The notes beneath the pieces were generated by a model. It was not told the DNA's origin, did not search any database, and was given only the letters and a program-made list of their open reading frames with translations. Below, piece after piece: positions 10,601-22,270 of a stretch of DNA of 64,000 nucleotides (its first letter is position 1; every line of letters begins with the position of its first letter). The position numbers and the translations under genes were made by a program. Source of the DNA: Achatina immaculata (Eukaryota > Mollusca > Gastropoda > Stylommatophora > Achatinidae); NCBI GenBank assembly GCA_009760885.1, contig CM019696.1:45283358-45347357 (forward strand), read 5' to 3'.

Positions 10601-12250
10601 ATGCCACACTTTAGATTCCCTGTTTTTCCTTCGGTTCATCATATATATGAACGCCCCGCCCCCTCTCTACTTTATTCTATTCTCAGTGTGACTGTTTTCT
10701 GTTGTACTCTGTCTTACGGTTATCCTGTAACAGTGGACAAACATACCGACGTGTTGTTTCTGAATACAGTAGTTTAATACTGATGTTTCTGTTCATTATT
10801 CGGTTTCAGAGAAGAACAAGCTCGGGACCATATTTACGACTTGTTTTCTAATATTAAACAATAAATGTTTTACGTTTTCTAGAGCTCGGATTTAGCTTGG
10901 TTGAAATCTTCAGTCTCCGTGTTCAGTTTTCAGTATCAGGGTTCTCGTCATCATATCGAACGAAGTGCTCCCTTAATCGCTCCACCTCCTGTGCCAGTGA
11001 ATATCGCACCGAATTCTCACCGACGGCCACTCGTATGATGAGGCACACAGTGAGGACACCGTTCTTGGAACTACAACAGTCCACATGCGACACCGCACTA
11101 GTCAGCGTCGCTCTCGGCACGAACTCCATGGTCAAGGCGCAAGCCGAACCTGGACAACCAAAGACCTTCACAGTTCACCATAGGCTGGGTAGGCATAAAT
11201 AAGAACCATCAATGCTGTTCATGCGAAATGCATAGCTCACAGTGGTGCCATAGCACTCAACTAATAGCTCGTAGCGCAGAACCGACCTCCATCTCTAAAG
11301 CAATAGCAACGCTGTTGTTCATTTGACACATCCATGGTTCGTATCTGCACCACACTCAGTCAACTGCGACGAGCCACTAGAAGACGCACGCACTTTCAGC
11401 CTCCATCGCAGAAGTGCATCTCCACATTAAACAGCACAACAACTGGAATGTCGCAGAAGTGCATCTCCACATTAAACATCACAACAAGTGGAATGTCGCT
11501 TGTGAGAGCATGGAATAGTTAAATGCGACTTACCATCCATTGCTGAACAGGAAGTTCTTGACCAAAACCTACGTTGGACACGACAAGTGTCAAGTCAATT
11601 TTTGTCTAGATACATGAACCAGGCTTCTGTTTTTCCCCTTCCTTTTTTTTCTTTTTCTCTCATTTTTTTCTTTGTTTGTTTGTCTTTAAAAAAAGTACAA
11701 ATCTCTTACTTGGCATATTTTTTAAGCCATAAATTAACAACGAACGAAATATTTACATACAAGTGTCACAAATAGGATCGCTTTCCTGTGCCTGAAGAGA
11801 AAATGTAATGTCGCAAAACGGGACACGAGGCGGACAAGACATGCCAACGGAAACTATCACGCGTGACCGGAATAGTTCCAAAATAAAGTCCTCAATGTGA
11901 GAAGTGTGCAAAGTCCGGATGTCCATATTTAAAACAGCTGGAGGAAATCTGAAGATAAGTCCCACGTGGCATATAAATACAAGTAAAATTTTGTACAACC
12001 TTTGTTTGTGGCAGTTGCCAAGTGTATTGTTCAACATTTTGCACACTGAGAAAGTGTATTAAAAAAAATTGTGAGAACTGAGATTGTTATTCTTTGGTGG
12101 TTGCTTTTTAAAGAGGACATGTTTTTTTATTAATGGATCTATTGTTATTTTATTGCCAGCTGAAAGTTACAAGAAGTTTCATCCTGTCGAACACATGTTA
12201 CATTTAAATACTCATTTTTGGGGAGGGGGAGTGTGTGTGTTTGGGGGGGG
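10601..12250. other. Gene-poor stretch, nothing firmly recognised
   Basis: Frames at 10897-11202 (+) and 10923-11171 (-) overlap each other and match no family I know. The region 11400-11510 has a short direct repeat (CGCAGAAGTGCATCTCCACA twice). The rest is AT-rich. Confidence 0.4.
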
Positions 12251-12257
12251 GGAGGAG

Positions 12258-12360
12258 AGGAGGAGGCTACTGGCCTCAGGGTTAGACATTCGAGTGTTGG
12301 AAGTCGTGAGTTGGAAACCCACCCAGAAGTGGTAGAGATTTTTTTTTTCCTCCCACCCCC
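12258..12360 (+). mobile_element. tRNA-derived SINE, 5' part
   Basis: Reads as a tRNA-like region: GGCCTCAGGGTTAGACATTC, then GAAGTCGTGAGTTGGAAACC as a degenerate B box. It is cut off where the family A remnant starts at about 12385. Confidence 0.6.
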
Positions 12361-12384
12361 ATCTGTGAGACCTGGACACTTAAC

Positions 12385-12725
12385 AAAACAGTTGAGAAAC
12401 ACAAAAAGAACAAATGTATCCATACTACAAGAACTTAATATTGAAGAAGATTGGTTAGTAGAGAGGATTAAACAGAGAAAACTTAAATACTGTGGGCACA
12501 TTAAACATCATGATAATCTAGAGAATACAGTCTTGGAAGGGTATATAAATGGAAAAAGAAAGAGAGGAAGACCAAGGCGAAGATGGCTGCAAGACATCGA
12601 TGATAATCTGCAAATGGATGCATCAGCAGCAGACCATCTTGCTCACAGCCGAGAGGCCTACAGGAGAGAGCTGTAAGGGAAGCAAAGTTCCGCAAAGGAT
12701 ATGGAAATTACTGACTGACTGACTG
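12385..12725 (+). pseudogene. Family A retrotransposon 3' remnant, GACT tail
   Basis: Encodes the C-terminal region of the RTE-like polyprotein (RTNVSILQELNIEEDW, then KRKRGRPRRRWLQDIDDN) in one open frame, truncated at its 5' end. The frame stops at 12674-12676, shortly before the conserved GGCAAAGTTCCGCAA-like 3' end, and the copy finishes in (GACT)n at 12707-12725. Same family as 2985-4311 but with a different tail word. Confidence 0.85.
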
Positions 12726-13110
12726 ACCTCCCCCCCCCCCAAATCAAGTGATTCTCCTGGTCTCTAGGTAGCGGGACTGGAACGTCCATGTACATGGCCC
12801 ACCATGTTAAAAATACCCTGGCAGGTGAAAGTCGCAAAAGCAGCAGGTCAGACGACCCCGGGCAAAAATTCCAAGAATGATCTACCAGGGATTTTTACGT
12901 TGGCCTTTGAAGTATTTTGAGATGGTAACTGGAACGAGGGAGGAGATTGGGGGAGGGGGTGCAGATCAGCAAATATGAGAATTTTCTGACTGCGATGAAG
13001 CCATTTCCTGAAACAACGAACTCATTTGTTATGAATGGTCGTGCAGATGGCGTAGTCGTTACAACAATCATTTCTCACGATTAGGTAAGCAGTTTGAGTA
13101 CAGCAGGAGA
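12726..13110. other. Spacer with short C run, nothing recognised
   Basis: C run at 12730-12739; no gene or element recognised. Confidence 0.45.
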
Positions 13111-13185
13111 CGCCCTAAGTCACCCAGCTGTAGAAATGTGGTACCTGGCTCTTTCTCAAGCTGGGGGGAAGGAAAGGAGACCAGA
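13111..13185 (+). mobile_element. SINE body fragment
   Basis: AGTCACCCAGCTGTAGAAAT followed by GGAAGGAAAGG matches the body of the SINE at 39410-39655. Confidence 0.6.
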
Positions 13186-13410
13186 CGTGACGATGACCAA
13201 ATCGCCGTGTCGTTCACAGGTCATGGACAAAAGAAACACTAACACTGTCTCTCTGTCTGTCAATATGGCTTGACGGCGCTAAGCTACGTTACGTTAAATT
13301 ACGTTACAGTATTTAACTTCCATATAGGACGTAAATCTGAAAAACTGTTAAGAAAGTAGACATCTTATACAATGGTTCTGAGGGCAGAATAGAAGGTGAA
13401 AACCAACAAA

Positions 13411-13600
13411 CAGCCCTGCGGTGGTATAGAGGTTAGTGCGCTCGCTTGTACACTAGAAGGTCTCTGGTTTCATTCAATTTTTTTTTTACCCATTCCTGTC
13501 GGCCTCACAAAATGGGGACCACTATTTCCTGAGAAATCTAAAGACGGCAAGACCAGCTGCTAGATTCCCTCCTTCACAAAAACTGTATCTAAGAAATGTC
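13411..13600 (+). mobile_element. tRNA-derived SINE, 5' half
   Basis: GGTGGTATAGAGGTTAGTGC is A-box-like and GGTCTCTGGTTTCATTC is a degenerate B box; a T run and a C/T-rich body follow. Confidence 0.6.
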
Positions 13601-13619
13601 AAGGCACTAACACTTCCCG

Positions 13620-14402
13620 TCCAAATGACATGCACATGTCCTGGGTCTTAATTATGTATACAAGGTCTTTGTTTGTCCACAACGCACTGAAAAAAAAACA
13701 GGATTATATTTTTATGTTTAAAACATGCGGATGCGAATATATCCAGCCAGTAATATAGGTAAACAGATGAGCCTTGTTCAGTTTTACAGAAGGCATTTTT
13801 ATGTCCGTCTTTCTTACAACGACCAGCCATTAATCAAAAGAGCTAAATATTTTTCTTGTTTTTATCTGTTGTGTGTTTTCTTTTGTATGTTTTCCTTGGA
13901 AAAGGCTTTTGCCGAATAATTGTATTGTTCTATGCTCTTCATTTATGTGTGTTCGTCTTAATTTTTGTCGCTCTTATTCCTGCCTTCATTCCTGGATCTT
14001 TCTATCTTTCTCTAGAACTAAACCAGTGTCTTGTCTTGTCTTGTCTTGTCTCCTTCCTCATATACCTTTTGTTGTTGAGGGGACAAATAGACGTCCTGAT
14101 AGGGCTCGATGATTTGCTTTCACATAATAGGATATTTAGACTAAACCATACATCTCTTAATTACTATAGCGAGTTCTACTGTAGTCCTAATTATCTCTTA
14201 TTTCTATCCTACAAGTAGAACGTCATGCAGGTCTAGGTACTATGCATTGCTGCCACAGTTTCAGTCAGCCATTTCTCTTTCATTCGTGGGAGATTCTAAC
14301 ATTAAGTGAAATGAGCTGGGAGACATGATTGGCATATCAAAAAGCAGCCTGTCACTTGAGTGCCCCGGTAGTGGACTGCCCTCGGGTTCTTTGAAGGCGA
14401 AC
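13620..14402. other. AT-rich spacer with short TTGTC repeat
   Basis: (TTGTC)n at 14030-14052 resembles the tail word of the 34-bp-headed repeat, but no body follows. The rest is unrecognised. Confidence 0.45.
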
Positions 14403-14500
14403 ATAGAAGGAGAAGAAGATGAATATGAAGAAGAAGAAGAAGATGATGAATATGAAGAAGAAGAAGAAGAAGAAGAAGAAGAAGAAGAAGAAGAAGAACC
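14403..14500. repeat. GAA-rich microsatellite
   Basis: Imperfect (GAA)n with GAT interruptions. The poly-Glu frame on + and the poly-Ser frame on - are artefacts. Confidence 0.92.
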
Positions 14501-14947
14501 TACAACACTAATAACAAGAACATGATCTGTGTTAACTTTACCGACATTCAATCCGTTCCCGGTTATTAGTAACAGCAACGAAGGTGCAGACATTCAAGGC
14601 CATCAACATCGTCATCAACACTACACTCACTCAGTCAGCATCACGTGCTATACTTACTGTTGATTAAGTCTGCCAAAGGTATGGCAACAATACACTGCGC
14701 CACCACGAGAAGGTACTCCACACGAAGCCGCCTCATCTTTGATGCTATCCACTACCTGACAAAACTTAGCGTTTATTTAATGCCCTTCTCTCGTCAGTGT
14801 GCACACAGCTGCAATTAATAATTACACAGCGGAGAATGCTGAAAATTAAACGTAAATCATTTATAATACACATGAATACCTAGACTTTACACTAAATTAT
14901 GATTTTGGAACTAGGAATACTGAAATTTAAAAATAAATCATATTATA
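14501..14947. other. Spacer, nothing recognised
   Basis: No gene or repeat seen. Confidence 0.45.
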
Positions 14948-16208
14948 CAAGGTCCGACAATTAAGTAATGCAACTATTTCTAATAAAAAAATTAAATAAA
15001 CAACAGTTGAAGATATAACCTGTATTTTATTCAAAGTAAGCCCCTTGTGCATTGATACAGTGAGTGGCACGATCTAACAAACACTGGAACGATCTCTGCA
15101 GTTCTTCTGTTGGTATGGCCCCTAAATTCGACGATATGGCCCTTTGGATGTCATCAGTATCGTCAAAAAGCATCCTTTCAATGGCAACTTTAATTTTGTG
15201 TATTGAAAATAATCGCAGGGAGACACATCTGGGGAATACGGTGGATGATTGAGACCACACACTTGTTTTGGGGCCAAAAACTCCTGCACAACTAAAAAAC
15301 TGCCAGATATTGAATACTCGGGTCAGACTCGGAGAATCCTTTTCAATAGGCGTTTCAAAATACTTAAACTTTGGTAGTGACAGTCTGTCCCTCTAGAATA
15401 AATTCTTTGTGAGTAATTCCTTTGCTGTCGTAGAAGCACACCAACACTGTCTTCATTTTCGACTGTTGAAGACGAATTTTTTTGTCTTTTGGTGATGATG
15501 ATACTTCCACTGAACACTTTGGCGTTTAGTTGTGGGATCATAGCAGAAAATCCATGTTTCATACTCCTCAACAATCACATTTAAGAAATATTTATTTCTG
15601 TGTCACATTTTGATGATGTCTTTTGCACACTCAATACGCTGATGTTTTTAGTGATCAGACAGTGCATGTGGTACAAACCGGTAAGCAGCTTTTTTCTTGT
15701 TCAAATCTTATACTAAAATTTTACGAATGGTCTCTCGGTTAACACTAGATTCATCTGCCATCATCCTCACAGTCAAATAATGATCTTCTTGTATCTGTTC
15801 TCTAACATTTGCAATGAGCTCCTCATTACGAACAGAAATTGGGCCTCCATGTCTAGTTGCATTTATAATCGTTTCCATACCACTTTTGAATCGTGAATAC
15901 CACCTGAATATCTGTGTACAAGACAAACAATTATCTCGATAAACTTGTCACATCAATTCAACTGTCTCAATGGCACTTTTTCCGAGTTTTAAACAGAATT
16001 TAATGTTAGGTTTTTGCTTCATGCTGATTACGTCACAATGCACCTCTAACTAGGTCAACAAAATGGTGGCTTGTTTCTCGTTTGCTTATCGGGCAGCGAT
16101 GAAAAGTTTTCAGATCATAGATGAAGGTTGGCTCTTTTGGATTCCATGCTTAGATGGCATTTTTATCTTGGCCATAACAAAATCAGTCTCATTACTTAAT
16201 TGTCGGAC

Positions 16209-16212
<4 letters not shown>
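14948..16212 (-). mobile_element. Mariner element, complete length, dead (copy 1)
   Basis: Terminal inverted repeats share GGTCCGACAATTAAGTAATG at the left (14951) and, reverse-complemented, at the right end (about 16190-16209). A TA flanks each side (14946-14947 and 16213-14), the usual mariner target duplication. About 1265 bp, a normal full length. The minus strand encodes helix-turn-helix pieces of a mariner transposase: QIFRWYSRFKSGMETI, LTVRMMADESSVNRETIRKI and, near the C-terminus, LFDDTDDIQRAISSNL. The frame is broken by a TGA at 15948-15950 and by later frameshifts, so it cannot make transposase. A second copy lies at 62823-64000. Confidence 0.92.
15027..15926 (-). pseudogene. Mariner transposase, broken
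   Basis: Three separate minus-strand frames (15708-15926, 15323-15574, 15027-15260) carry successive pieces of a mariner DD34D-type transposase from helix-turn-helix to C-terminus. The piece upstream of 15926 is cut off by the in-frame TGA at 15948-15950. The middle segment has frameshifts and the catalytic block cannot be read in a single frame. Same order and similarity as the + strand copy near the right edge of the window. Confidence 0.85.

Positions 16213-16282
<70 letters not shown>
16213..16282. repeat. (TA)n microsatellite at mariner edge
   Basis: TA run with one break, starting at the mariner target TA. Confidence 0.95.
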
Positions 16283-16284
<2 letters not shown>

Positions 16285-16619
16285 GAATACGGACATTTCA
16301 ATCTGAATCATGTTTTTATTATTTTAGAAACGGAAAGTGGCTCATAATCATCATCACCATCATTATCATGTGCCATGCTGGTAGTGCCTAGATCTAAATA
16401 TAAATAATGTACAGTTATTGTAAAAAAAAATGTATATATATATATACTTCGTCGTAGTTGAGCATCAGAATGTCGCGTGTGTTGCGTAGCATCACAGTTA
16501 TACGTATTTTAGCCCAACTCATCCGACTTCGACTGGACGCATTTTTAGGATTGGGGTCGTCTTCTCACTGCGATCCCTATTGACGCGGTCTGTCTGTTTC
16601 CAGGAGCACCACAGAGGTA

Positions 16620-16695
16620 TACAATAGGGTCTTGGTCGGCTACGGTTCGCGAACCCTGACGCTAGCCGTCAGCTAGGGGTCGCTGGCCGCTGTCT
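16620..16695 (-). mobile_element. 34-bp-headed repeat, head fragment
   Basis: AGGGTCTTGGTCGGCTACGG, then TTCGCGAACCCTGACG, matches the head/body junction of the family in reverse orientation. Confidence 0.55.
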
Positions 16696-16800
16696 CCTTG
16701 AGCTTGAGTAGTTCATCTTATCTCCAGAGATGAAATCAAAGCGCTAACACGAAAGCACGTTACTTGAAGCAAAAGCATTAAGACTAAATGCTGAATAGGA

Positions 16801-16915
16801 GGTGCGAGATAGCGCAGTTCGTTAGTACGCTGTTCTCTCATGGCTAGACTTCTGCTCGTCCTACCGCAGTCCGTGGTTCGAACCCCGGGTAATTCTCTTA
16901 CGATTTTTCTTTCTC
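16801..16915 (+). mobile_element. tRNA-derived SINE
   Basis: GATAGCGCAGTTCGTTAGTA (A box) and GTGGTTCGAACCCCGGG (good B box) at tRNA-like spacing, but with an extra stretch between them. SINE rather than tRNA. Confidence 0.7.
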
Positions 16916-17094
16916 TCATAATCATGTCTCATTAAAGTGCTTTGTGTGCGATTTTTTTTTAGGTCTAATCCTACAAAACTGTGTCCTCTTACTTTAAGAC
17001 TAAATACAATTTATCAGAAACAAGAGATGGGACGTTCATATGTTAAATCTACAACAACAGAAATGATCATCCACGACTGGAGAAATATAATTCA

Positions 17095-17429
17095 CTAGTC
17101 TGCTTACAAGCTGACATGCTGTCCCCCGAGTTGACGAACTACAGCTGATCAAGACCATGTCCCACCTCTCCGTTTGACCTCCGCCCCCCCCTCCCAGTAA
17201 CAGGCCTGTCCCTGTTAACAGGCCATGGATTGCCATAGTCCCGTAGTGGTGGAGACTGCTTAGGAAGTATTGCACGCACCCCTGCTTTTAAGCTGAAAAA
17301 AAATAGACTGCCATAACCCGTTCTCAGCCTAATACGATGCCGTGCCTCGATATCTACACAGCATAGGCTGCAAAGAACGCTAGCTCGCAGTTCCATGGAG
17401 GGAGAAGACAAGACAAGACAAGACAAGTC
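17095..17429 (+). mobile_element. 34-bp-headed, ACAAG-tailed repeat
   Basis: About 1.5 head units (ACAAGCTGACATGCTG), the body from GTCCCACCTCTCCG to CCTAATACGATGC, then tail AGACAAGACAAGACAAG at 17404-17427. Confidence 0.8.
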
Positions 17430-17839
17430 ACCTTAAAGATGCGAGAACAGGTAAAAAATTTCAAACTTAAAAAAGAAAGACATTGCAGACTGAAATCGTC
17501 GTCTTATGAACAAACTTAACATCAGATCTCCGTAGCTTAGGCCCTTGTATGAGATAACTAAAGACTGTTGAACAAGTGTTACAAGAGTTCAGCCTACAAT
17601 CTACATTAAGACTTCGGCTGTGGCCTCACTTTACATGAAGTTACATGATAATGTAACAGCTCATAGGACCATGGTAAAGATCATGCCTAAAACTGGACTA
17701 GCTTCGGGAGAAGCAATGACAAAGGACAAAAAGAAATACAAGTATCCGGAGTTCATGGTTCTTGGTTCTTGATGTTTCTGGGGTTTTTTTTCATGTTGCA
17801 TGTTCTTTTTAATGTTGTATATCAAATGAGACACAGCAG
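17430..17839. other. Spacer, nothing recognised
   Basis: AT-rich; no element or exon recognised. Confidence 0.45.
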
Positions 17840-18107
17840 GATAAAGAAAATGAGATCGACCACGTGAAAATCTAAAGAGAACATCGTTGAGAGAGGCTAC
17901 ATTAGTGGGCATAAGATCCCTTGACGAGGTTGTGAAACTCGTCAAAAGCATAAAACGTGACAAAGATTTGCAAGTATATCTTACATCTTATATCATTTCC
18001 GTGCAATTAACGTCACGTAGGGCGTACATTGTAGTTTGCTACAATGTACGCCCTACGTGACGTTAATTGCACGGAAATGATATAAGATGTAAGATATACT
18101 TGCAAAT
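17840..18107 (+). mobile_element. Family B retroelement 3' end with fold-back
   Basis: 17840-17965 matches the 3' coding end of the family B element at 43605-44092 (AAATCTAAAGAGAACATCGT, TGGGCATAAGATCCCTTGA). At 17966 it switches to a reverse-complement copy of its own 3' tail, then a 4-bp spacer (18035-18038), then the forward tail. The arms 17966-18034 and 18039-18107 are perfect 69-bp inverted repeats. Confidence 0.9.
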
Positions 18108-18174
18108 GCAATGTGAATTCGCAGCAGCCGATTCTGTGGCAAGGTTTATATTTAAAATAAATAAACATAAAGAA

Positions 18175-18355
18175 GGGTGCATAATGGGAAAGAGAGGAAG
18201 ACCAAGGCGAAGATGGCTGCAAGACATCGTTGATGATCTGCAAATGGATGTATCAGCAACAGGCCATCTTGCTTACAACCGAGAAGCCTACAGGAGCGCT
18301 GTTAGGGAGGCAAAGTTCCGCAAGGGACATGCAAATGAATGAATGAATGAAAACA
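18175..18355 (+). mobile_element. Family A retroelement 3' fragment, AATG tail
   Basis: Encodes GKRGRPRRRWLQDIVDDLQM and ends GCAAAGTTCCGCAAGGGACA with an (AATG)n tail at 18333-18352. It starts a few tens of bases after the family B fold-back. Confidence 0.85.
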
Positions 18356-18554
18356 AATAAATGAAGCAGGATGGGGAGTAGGGTGAGATGTTTTTTTGTA
18401 AGTGCCGAACCAAGAGACTCAGAGGCAGATTTTTAGAGCAGATTTCGTTGACCTCAGTAACGTATAGATTCTATCCATGAGTTTGGGACGTAAATAACAC
18501 AAATAGTTGTTTCCTTGAGCTCCAAGAGGAAGGCGAAGAAGGTTTGGGGTGATC

Positions 18555-18910
18555 CTCCATTCTTATCTTATATCTTATATCCTTCCCGTGCCGTTAAACG
18601 TCACATAGGGCTCGCAAAGTAGTTCGCCAATTTTTCCTGTCTTCGGCGAGTCTTTCAACCTCATCAAAGGATTTTATGCCTGTTAATTTGGCCTCTCTTA
18701 ATAATGTCCTCTTCAGAGTTTCACGCGGTCTGCCTCTTTTTCTTCAGCCTGTTGTGTTCCACTTGATAGCTTGTTTTGGGATTCTCTGATCATTTCTTCT
18801 CATCAAGTGACTAACATATGTCCATCTCCTTTTCATGATCATCCATGAGACTGGTTGTTGTTCAGTCATCTGTCTTATCTCTGCATTGTTCTTGAATTCT
18901 CCTCCATTGC
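18555..18910 (-). mobile_element. Family B retroelement 3' fragment
   Basis: Reverse orientation. The end at 18560-18600 reads, on the minus strand, ...GTTTAACGGCACGGGAAGGA followed by a TATAAGATAAGA-like tail. Upstream it encodes the same C-terminal words as 43605-44092 (QQPVS, RRWTYV type), with frameshifts. Confidence 0.8.
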
Positions 18911-20869
18911 GGCCGTAATATAATTCTCAGATATTTTAAGACATCACAGCCAATTTTAACCTCATTTCTAACACTCACTAAAAAACTCACATTCTATTAT
19001 TAGAAATCAGGACACGGACATTTAATAGCAAATCCTGATATTTGATAAAAGAGAAATACTGATATTCAATTTTTTTTTAATTTAGTAACTTAAACACAGG
19101 AATTTGTAATTCATTTTGTCGGAACAGAGACCACCAAAAATTCGTTTGTTAGAAAATCTTATTGTTAAAACTATAACATTGGTAATGAGTACAAGTCGAC
19201 TTTGTAAACTCTATGTTAATCAGACAATGAGCTGTTTTATATAAAATAATAATACATACATATTTATATAAATTAAACCATGGGATAAATAATTATAATT
19301 TTCCAGTACGTGTACAGTACATACGTGCAGTAAATTAAGTTATCCACCATTATAACTGTAAGCTCTTCTATTTCAAGGAAAAGACTACAAAATATTGTGC
19401 ACAACTTTTGAACTACTTAGAATGTCTACTTCCGACGAACTATTTCAAAACAGTTACTAAACTATTCGCGCTGTCACTGATTGTAGAGAAACACTTGACA
19501 TTATACCAGACACGAACTATACATTTTCTAAATATACGCGACAAAAGGTAGATATATATTAAATATATACACATAAGATCTCCAAGGTCTGAGGAAGCTT
19601 TGAAAGATCTATCGGCCAATACATTCGCTGAACACATCAATTAAACTATACACCAAAATTATACTGTTCAAAAAAACTTGAAGAACATTTTATCAAATGT
19701 TGACATTACCATTTTTCTTTCACTTGTTTCTATTCAGAAATCTTCCAAGGATACATTTAATAAATTAAAAATATGAAACCGTCTACTCGTGTCTAATGTT
19801 CCAAGTTTTGTTTCGTTTAATAAAAAAAATCTACTCCCCTGTCCCCAGAATAGTTCTACAAAAGACTAGATATAGCGTAGCTTGGAAGTTTAGCATTTTT
19901 TGACAAGGCAGTTTGACAAAGATATATGTGGCACGGCTGAGTTAGCTGTAGAGCTTTGTCTAGCGAGCTTCTTCAACATCTTTTTTTTTCCCTGTCAGCC
20001 GAGGGACAAACGTGACTGGGAGTGTGTAGGTCATTTATCTGTCCCGTTCTGGGCGCCTGATATTAATAAATAAACCAGCGTGGAGGGCTGTTTCTTGGCG
20101 TGTAAGATTTCATTTTCTGTATATAATCCACATGAAAAAATTCTCATAGAATGCATAGATCATATAAAAACAACGGAAACAAAAGGGTGACGAATATTCT
20201 ACTGACATTTCATGAGAAGGAAAAAAAAATATCAAGAATTCAAAGACCTGACAAACATTGGTAAAATCCTGGAGAAAGAAAGAGAGGAAGCCAGAGAGAG
20301 AGAAAAAAAAAAACATCTGATTGAGCCCAAGAAACAGGTTAGAAGAAAGGCGAACTTCTTCCAGAATGCGTGCCAGAGTTGGCTACGTCGCTTGTCGCTA
20401 GAGTTTTACGGTGTACAAGTAGTTTTCAAATGTGGGATTATGGCGGTTTTCGCGCCCATAACGATATTTCTATAACCACTTTTAGTCAGCGTGTTATGGG
20501 TTTGTTACAGCCAGGATGGGAAAAACAGATAGCCAATGTAATTATTTGGGTTGTTTTTTGTTATTATTTATCATAACCCACTTCACTGTTCCCATCTTCT
20601 ATTGCTATCTTATCCCGCTTTCTTTCTTCGCTCTGTCAATTTTCATAAAATGGGAGCATAAGTTTTATACCAACTCTTCCTTTCTGGAACCAGTTTTACC
20701 TTACTCATGACCATACTTTGAAACAAATAGACCTGAAAAACATGAAAAAGATAGATCGCCATGGTTGATGAAAAGGTGTCTAATGAATAAATGATTGAAC
20801 GAATGTGTATTTTGCGCAGTCTCAGAAAACTTTTCAAGATTCGTTTGTTCAAATTCTTCCGGCTTGCAG
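18911..20869. other. Long AT-rich spacer, no gene recognised
   Basis: About 2 kb. Small open frames (19440-19640, 20110-20316, 20212-20475) are low-complexity Phe/Lys-rich and overlap on both strands. I see no splice-bounded exon. Confidence 0.4.
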
Positions 20870-21260
20870 AGGCCTCTCGGTTATCCAGTTTGACGTGGAT
20901 CTACTGCCCAGGTCTTGTGGGAGTCAAAGGCAATGAGAGAGCGAGCAAGTTGGCAAGCACGCCGTCAAGTCATGGCGTCTTAAGAATGGACAAAGAGGAG
21001 ATTGCAAGAGCCACCTTGGATGAGCTGCATATGGAGAACGACATTGCGTTGAATGACGACAGTCACATCAGAAGGATGATCGAGTTGGGGGAGAAGGGGG
21101 AGGGGGAGTGGACGTTTTCCCGAACGAAGTGGTTTAGCTTGAGTCACCCACAACCAGTGTGTGACTGGCTCCATCAGCAGACCCACGCTTCACTGGGTGT
21201 AAGAACGGAAGGCGGAGCACATATGGATATGACCGGAGTGCCCGGATGTCAGTCTCTGAT
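20870..21260 (+). pseudogene. RNase H domain fragment of a non-LTR retrotransposon
   Basis: Within a frame open from 20791 to 21391, residues from about 20890 read LTWIYCPGLVGVKGNERASK, the C-terminal RNase H motif of Jockey/I-type elements. The final catalytic Asp of the usual GNExAD is Ser here. Downstream it keeps a Thr/Trp-rich segment typical of such elements. The first 25 or so residues of the frame are not related, so the element is truncated at its 5' end at about 20870. Confidence 0.75.
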
Positions 21261-21509
21261 TACAGATAATATTGGCTCGATGGAGCATTTCAAGACTATT
21301 TTCCTAGTATCTATTGACAAAGATGAACTGCACAAAAAAAAAAAGATTCCCTTTTATGAAATTCTACCTTTGTCTGATGTATTCTGTTTTTGATCTCTGT
21401 GATACTGATGTTATCGTTGTACCAAGATATTAAATTTGTGCACTTGTTTTAATGTTATTCCTTTGATTTTTATGTTACAGTCTGGTACAGTTTTCGTTTC
21501 TGTTTTCTT

Positions 21510-22270
21510 ACTGTTCAGTGTCTTCTTTTTCTTCTTCTTCTTTTTCTTCTTCTTCGGCTTTCCGAGCCATTAAGGCTCATTGCTGCAGATAAAGTTCGCC
21601 TCCATTCCTTTCTATTCCTAATCTTCTCTCTCCAGTTGGTGACATCAATTTCTTTTATATCCTCTACTATGTTATCTGTCCATCTCTGTCTTGGTCTACC
21701 CCTTGGTCTTGTTTCCCTCATCTCTCGTGCGTACATCAGTTTCGTTTGTCTGTTCTCTCCCATTCTTTCTACATGCCCCAGCCAGCGTAGTCTGTTCAGT
21801 TTCAAGACATTTATAATTAGTTGGGATTTAAATAAGCTGTTCAGTTCAGTGTTCTTTCTAGCTCTCCATTCTCCAATGTTGGTATCCTTTATGGGCCCAA
21901 AGATTATTCATAGGATCTTGTTCTAAAAGATCTGCAATTGTTGTTCATCTTTCTTTGTTGTACTCTACGTTTCTGATCCATACATGGCGGCTGGTCTTAT
22001 TATAGTTTTGTAGATTGTTATTTTAGTGTTTTGGGACAGGATTTTGGATTTTTAACATGTGTTGCAAGGCAAAGTTTATTTTATTCCCTATCTATTCTCT
22101 GCTTTTAATTTCCTCGCTTACTGTGTTGCTTCTGTTGAAGGTTGTGCCTAGATATTTGTATGTTTCTGCTTGTGTTCATTGATAGTCTTTTGTATTCACT
22201 TTCTGCCATTACTATATCTATCAGCTCTTGTAGATCTTTTTCATTGTCTGCTATCAGTACTGTGTCTCAG
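21510..22270 (-). pseudogene. RTE-like retrotransposon C-terminal remnant (family E, AAG tail)
   Basis: On the minus strand 21515-21805 is open and encodes LRWLGHVERMGENRQTKLMY and RGRPRQRWTDNIVEDI. Upstream, in broken frames to about 22270, are pieces such as DNEKDLQELID that normally follow the catalytic ADD. The 3' end (21515-21555) is an AAG-rich tail. A short copy of the same family lies at 39225-39345. Confidence 0.85.

Noticed and set aside
10897..11202. 101-codon + frame and its 82-codon antisense
   Set aside because: Both strands are open over the same stretch and neither resembles a known family.
14026..14110. Another copy of the ACAAG-tailed repeat
   Set aside because: Only the TTGTC run is shared; no body adjoins it.
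14325..14525. Acidic poly-Glu protein
   Set aside because: Translation of a GAA microsatellite.
16801..16915. Functional tRNA genes at the tRNA-like sites
   Set aside because: A and B boxes are present, but no 7-bp acceptor stem or cloverleaf can be folded, and SINE bodies follow in several cases.
20791..21393. 200-codon frame as a possible host gene
   Set aside because: Its only recognisable part is a retrotransposon RNase H end (GNERASK type); the start is unrelated sequence.
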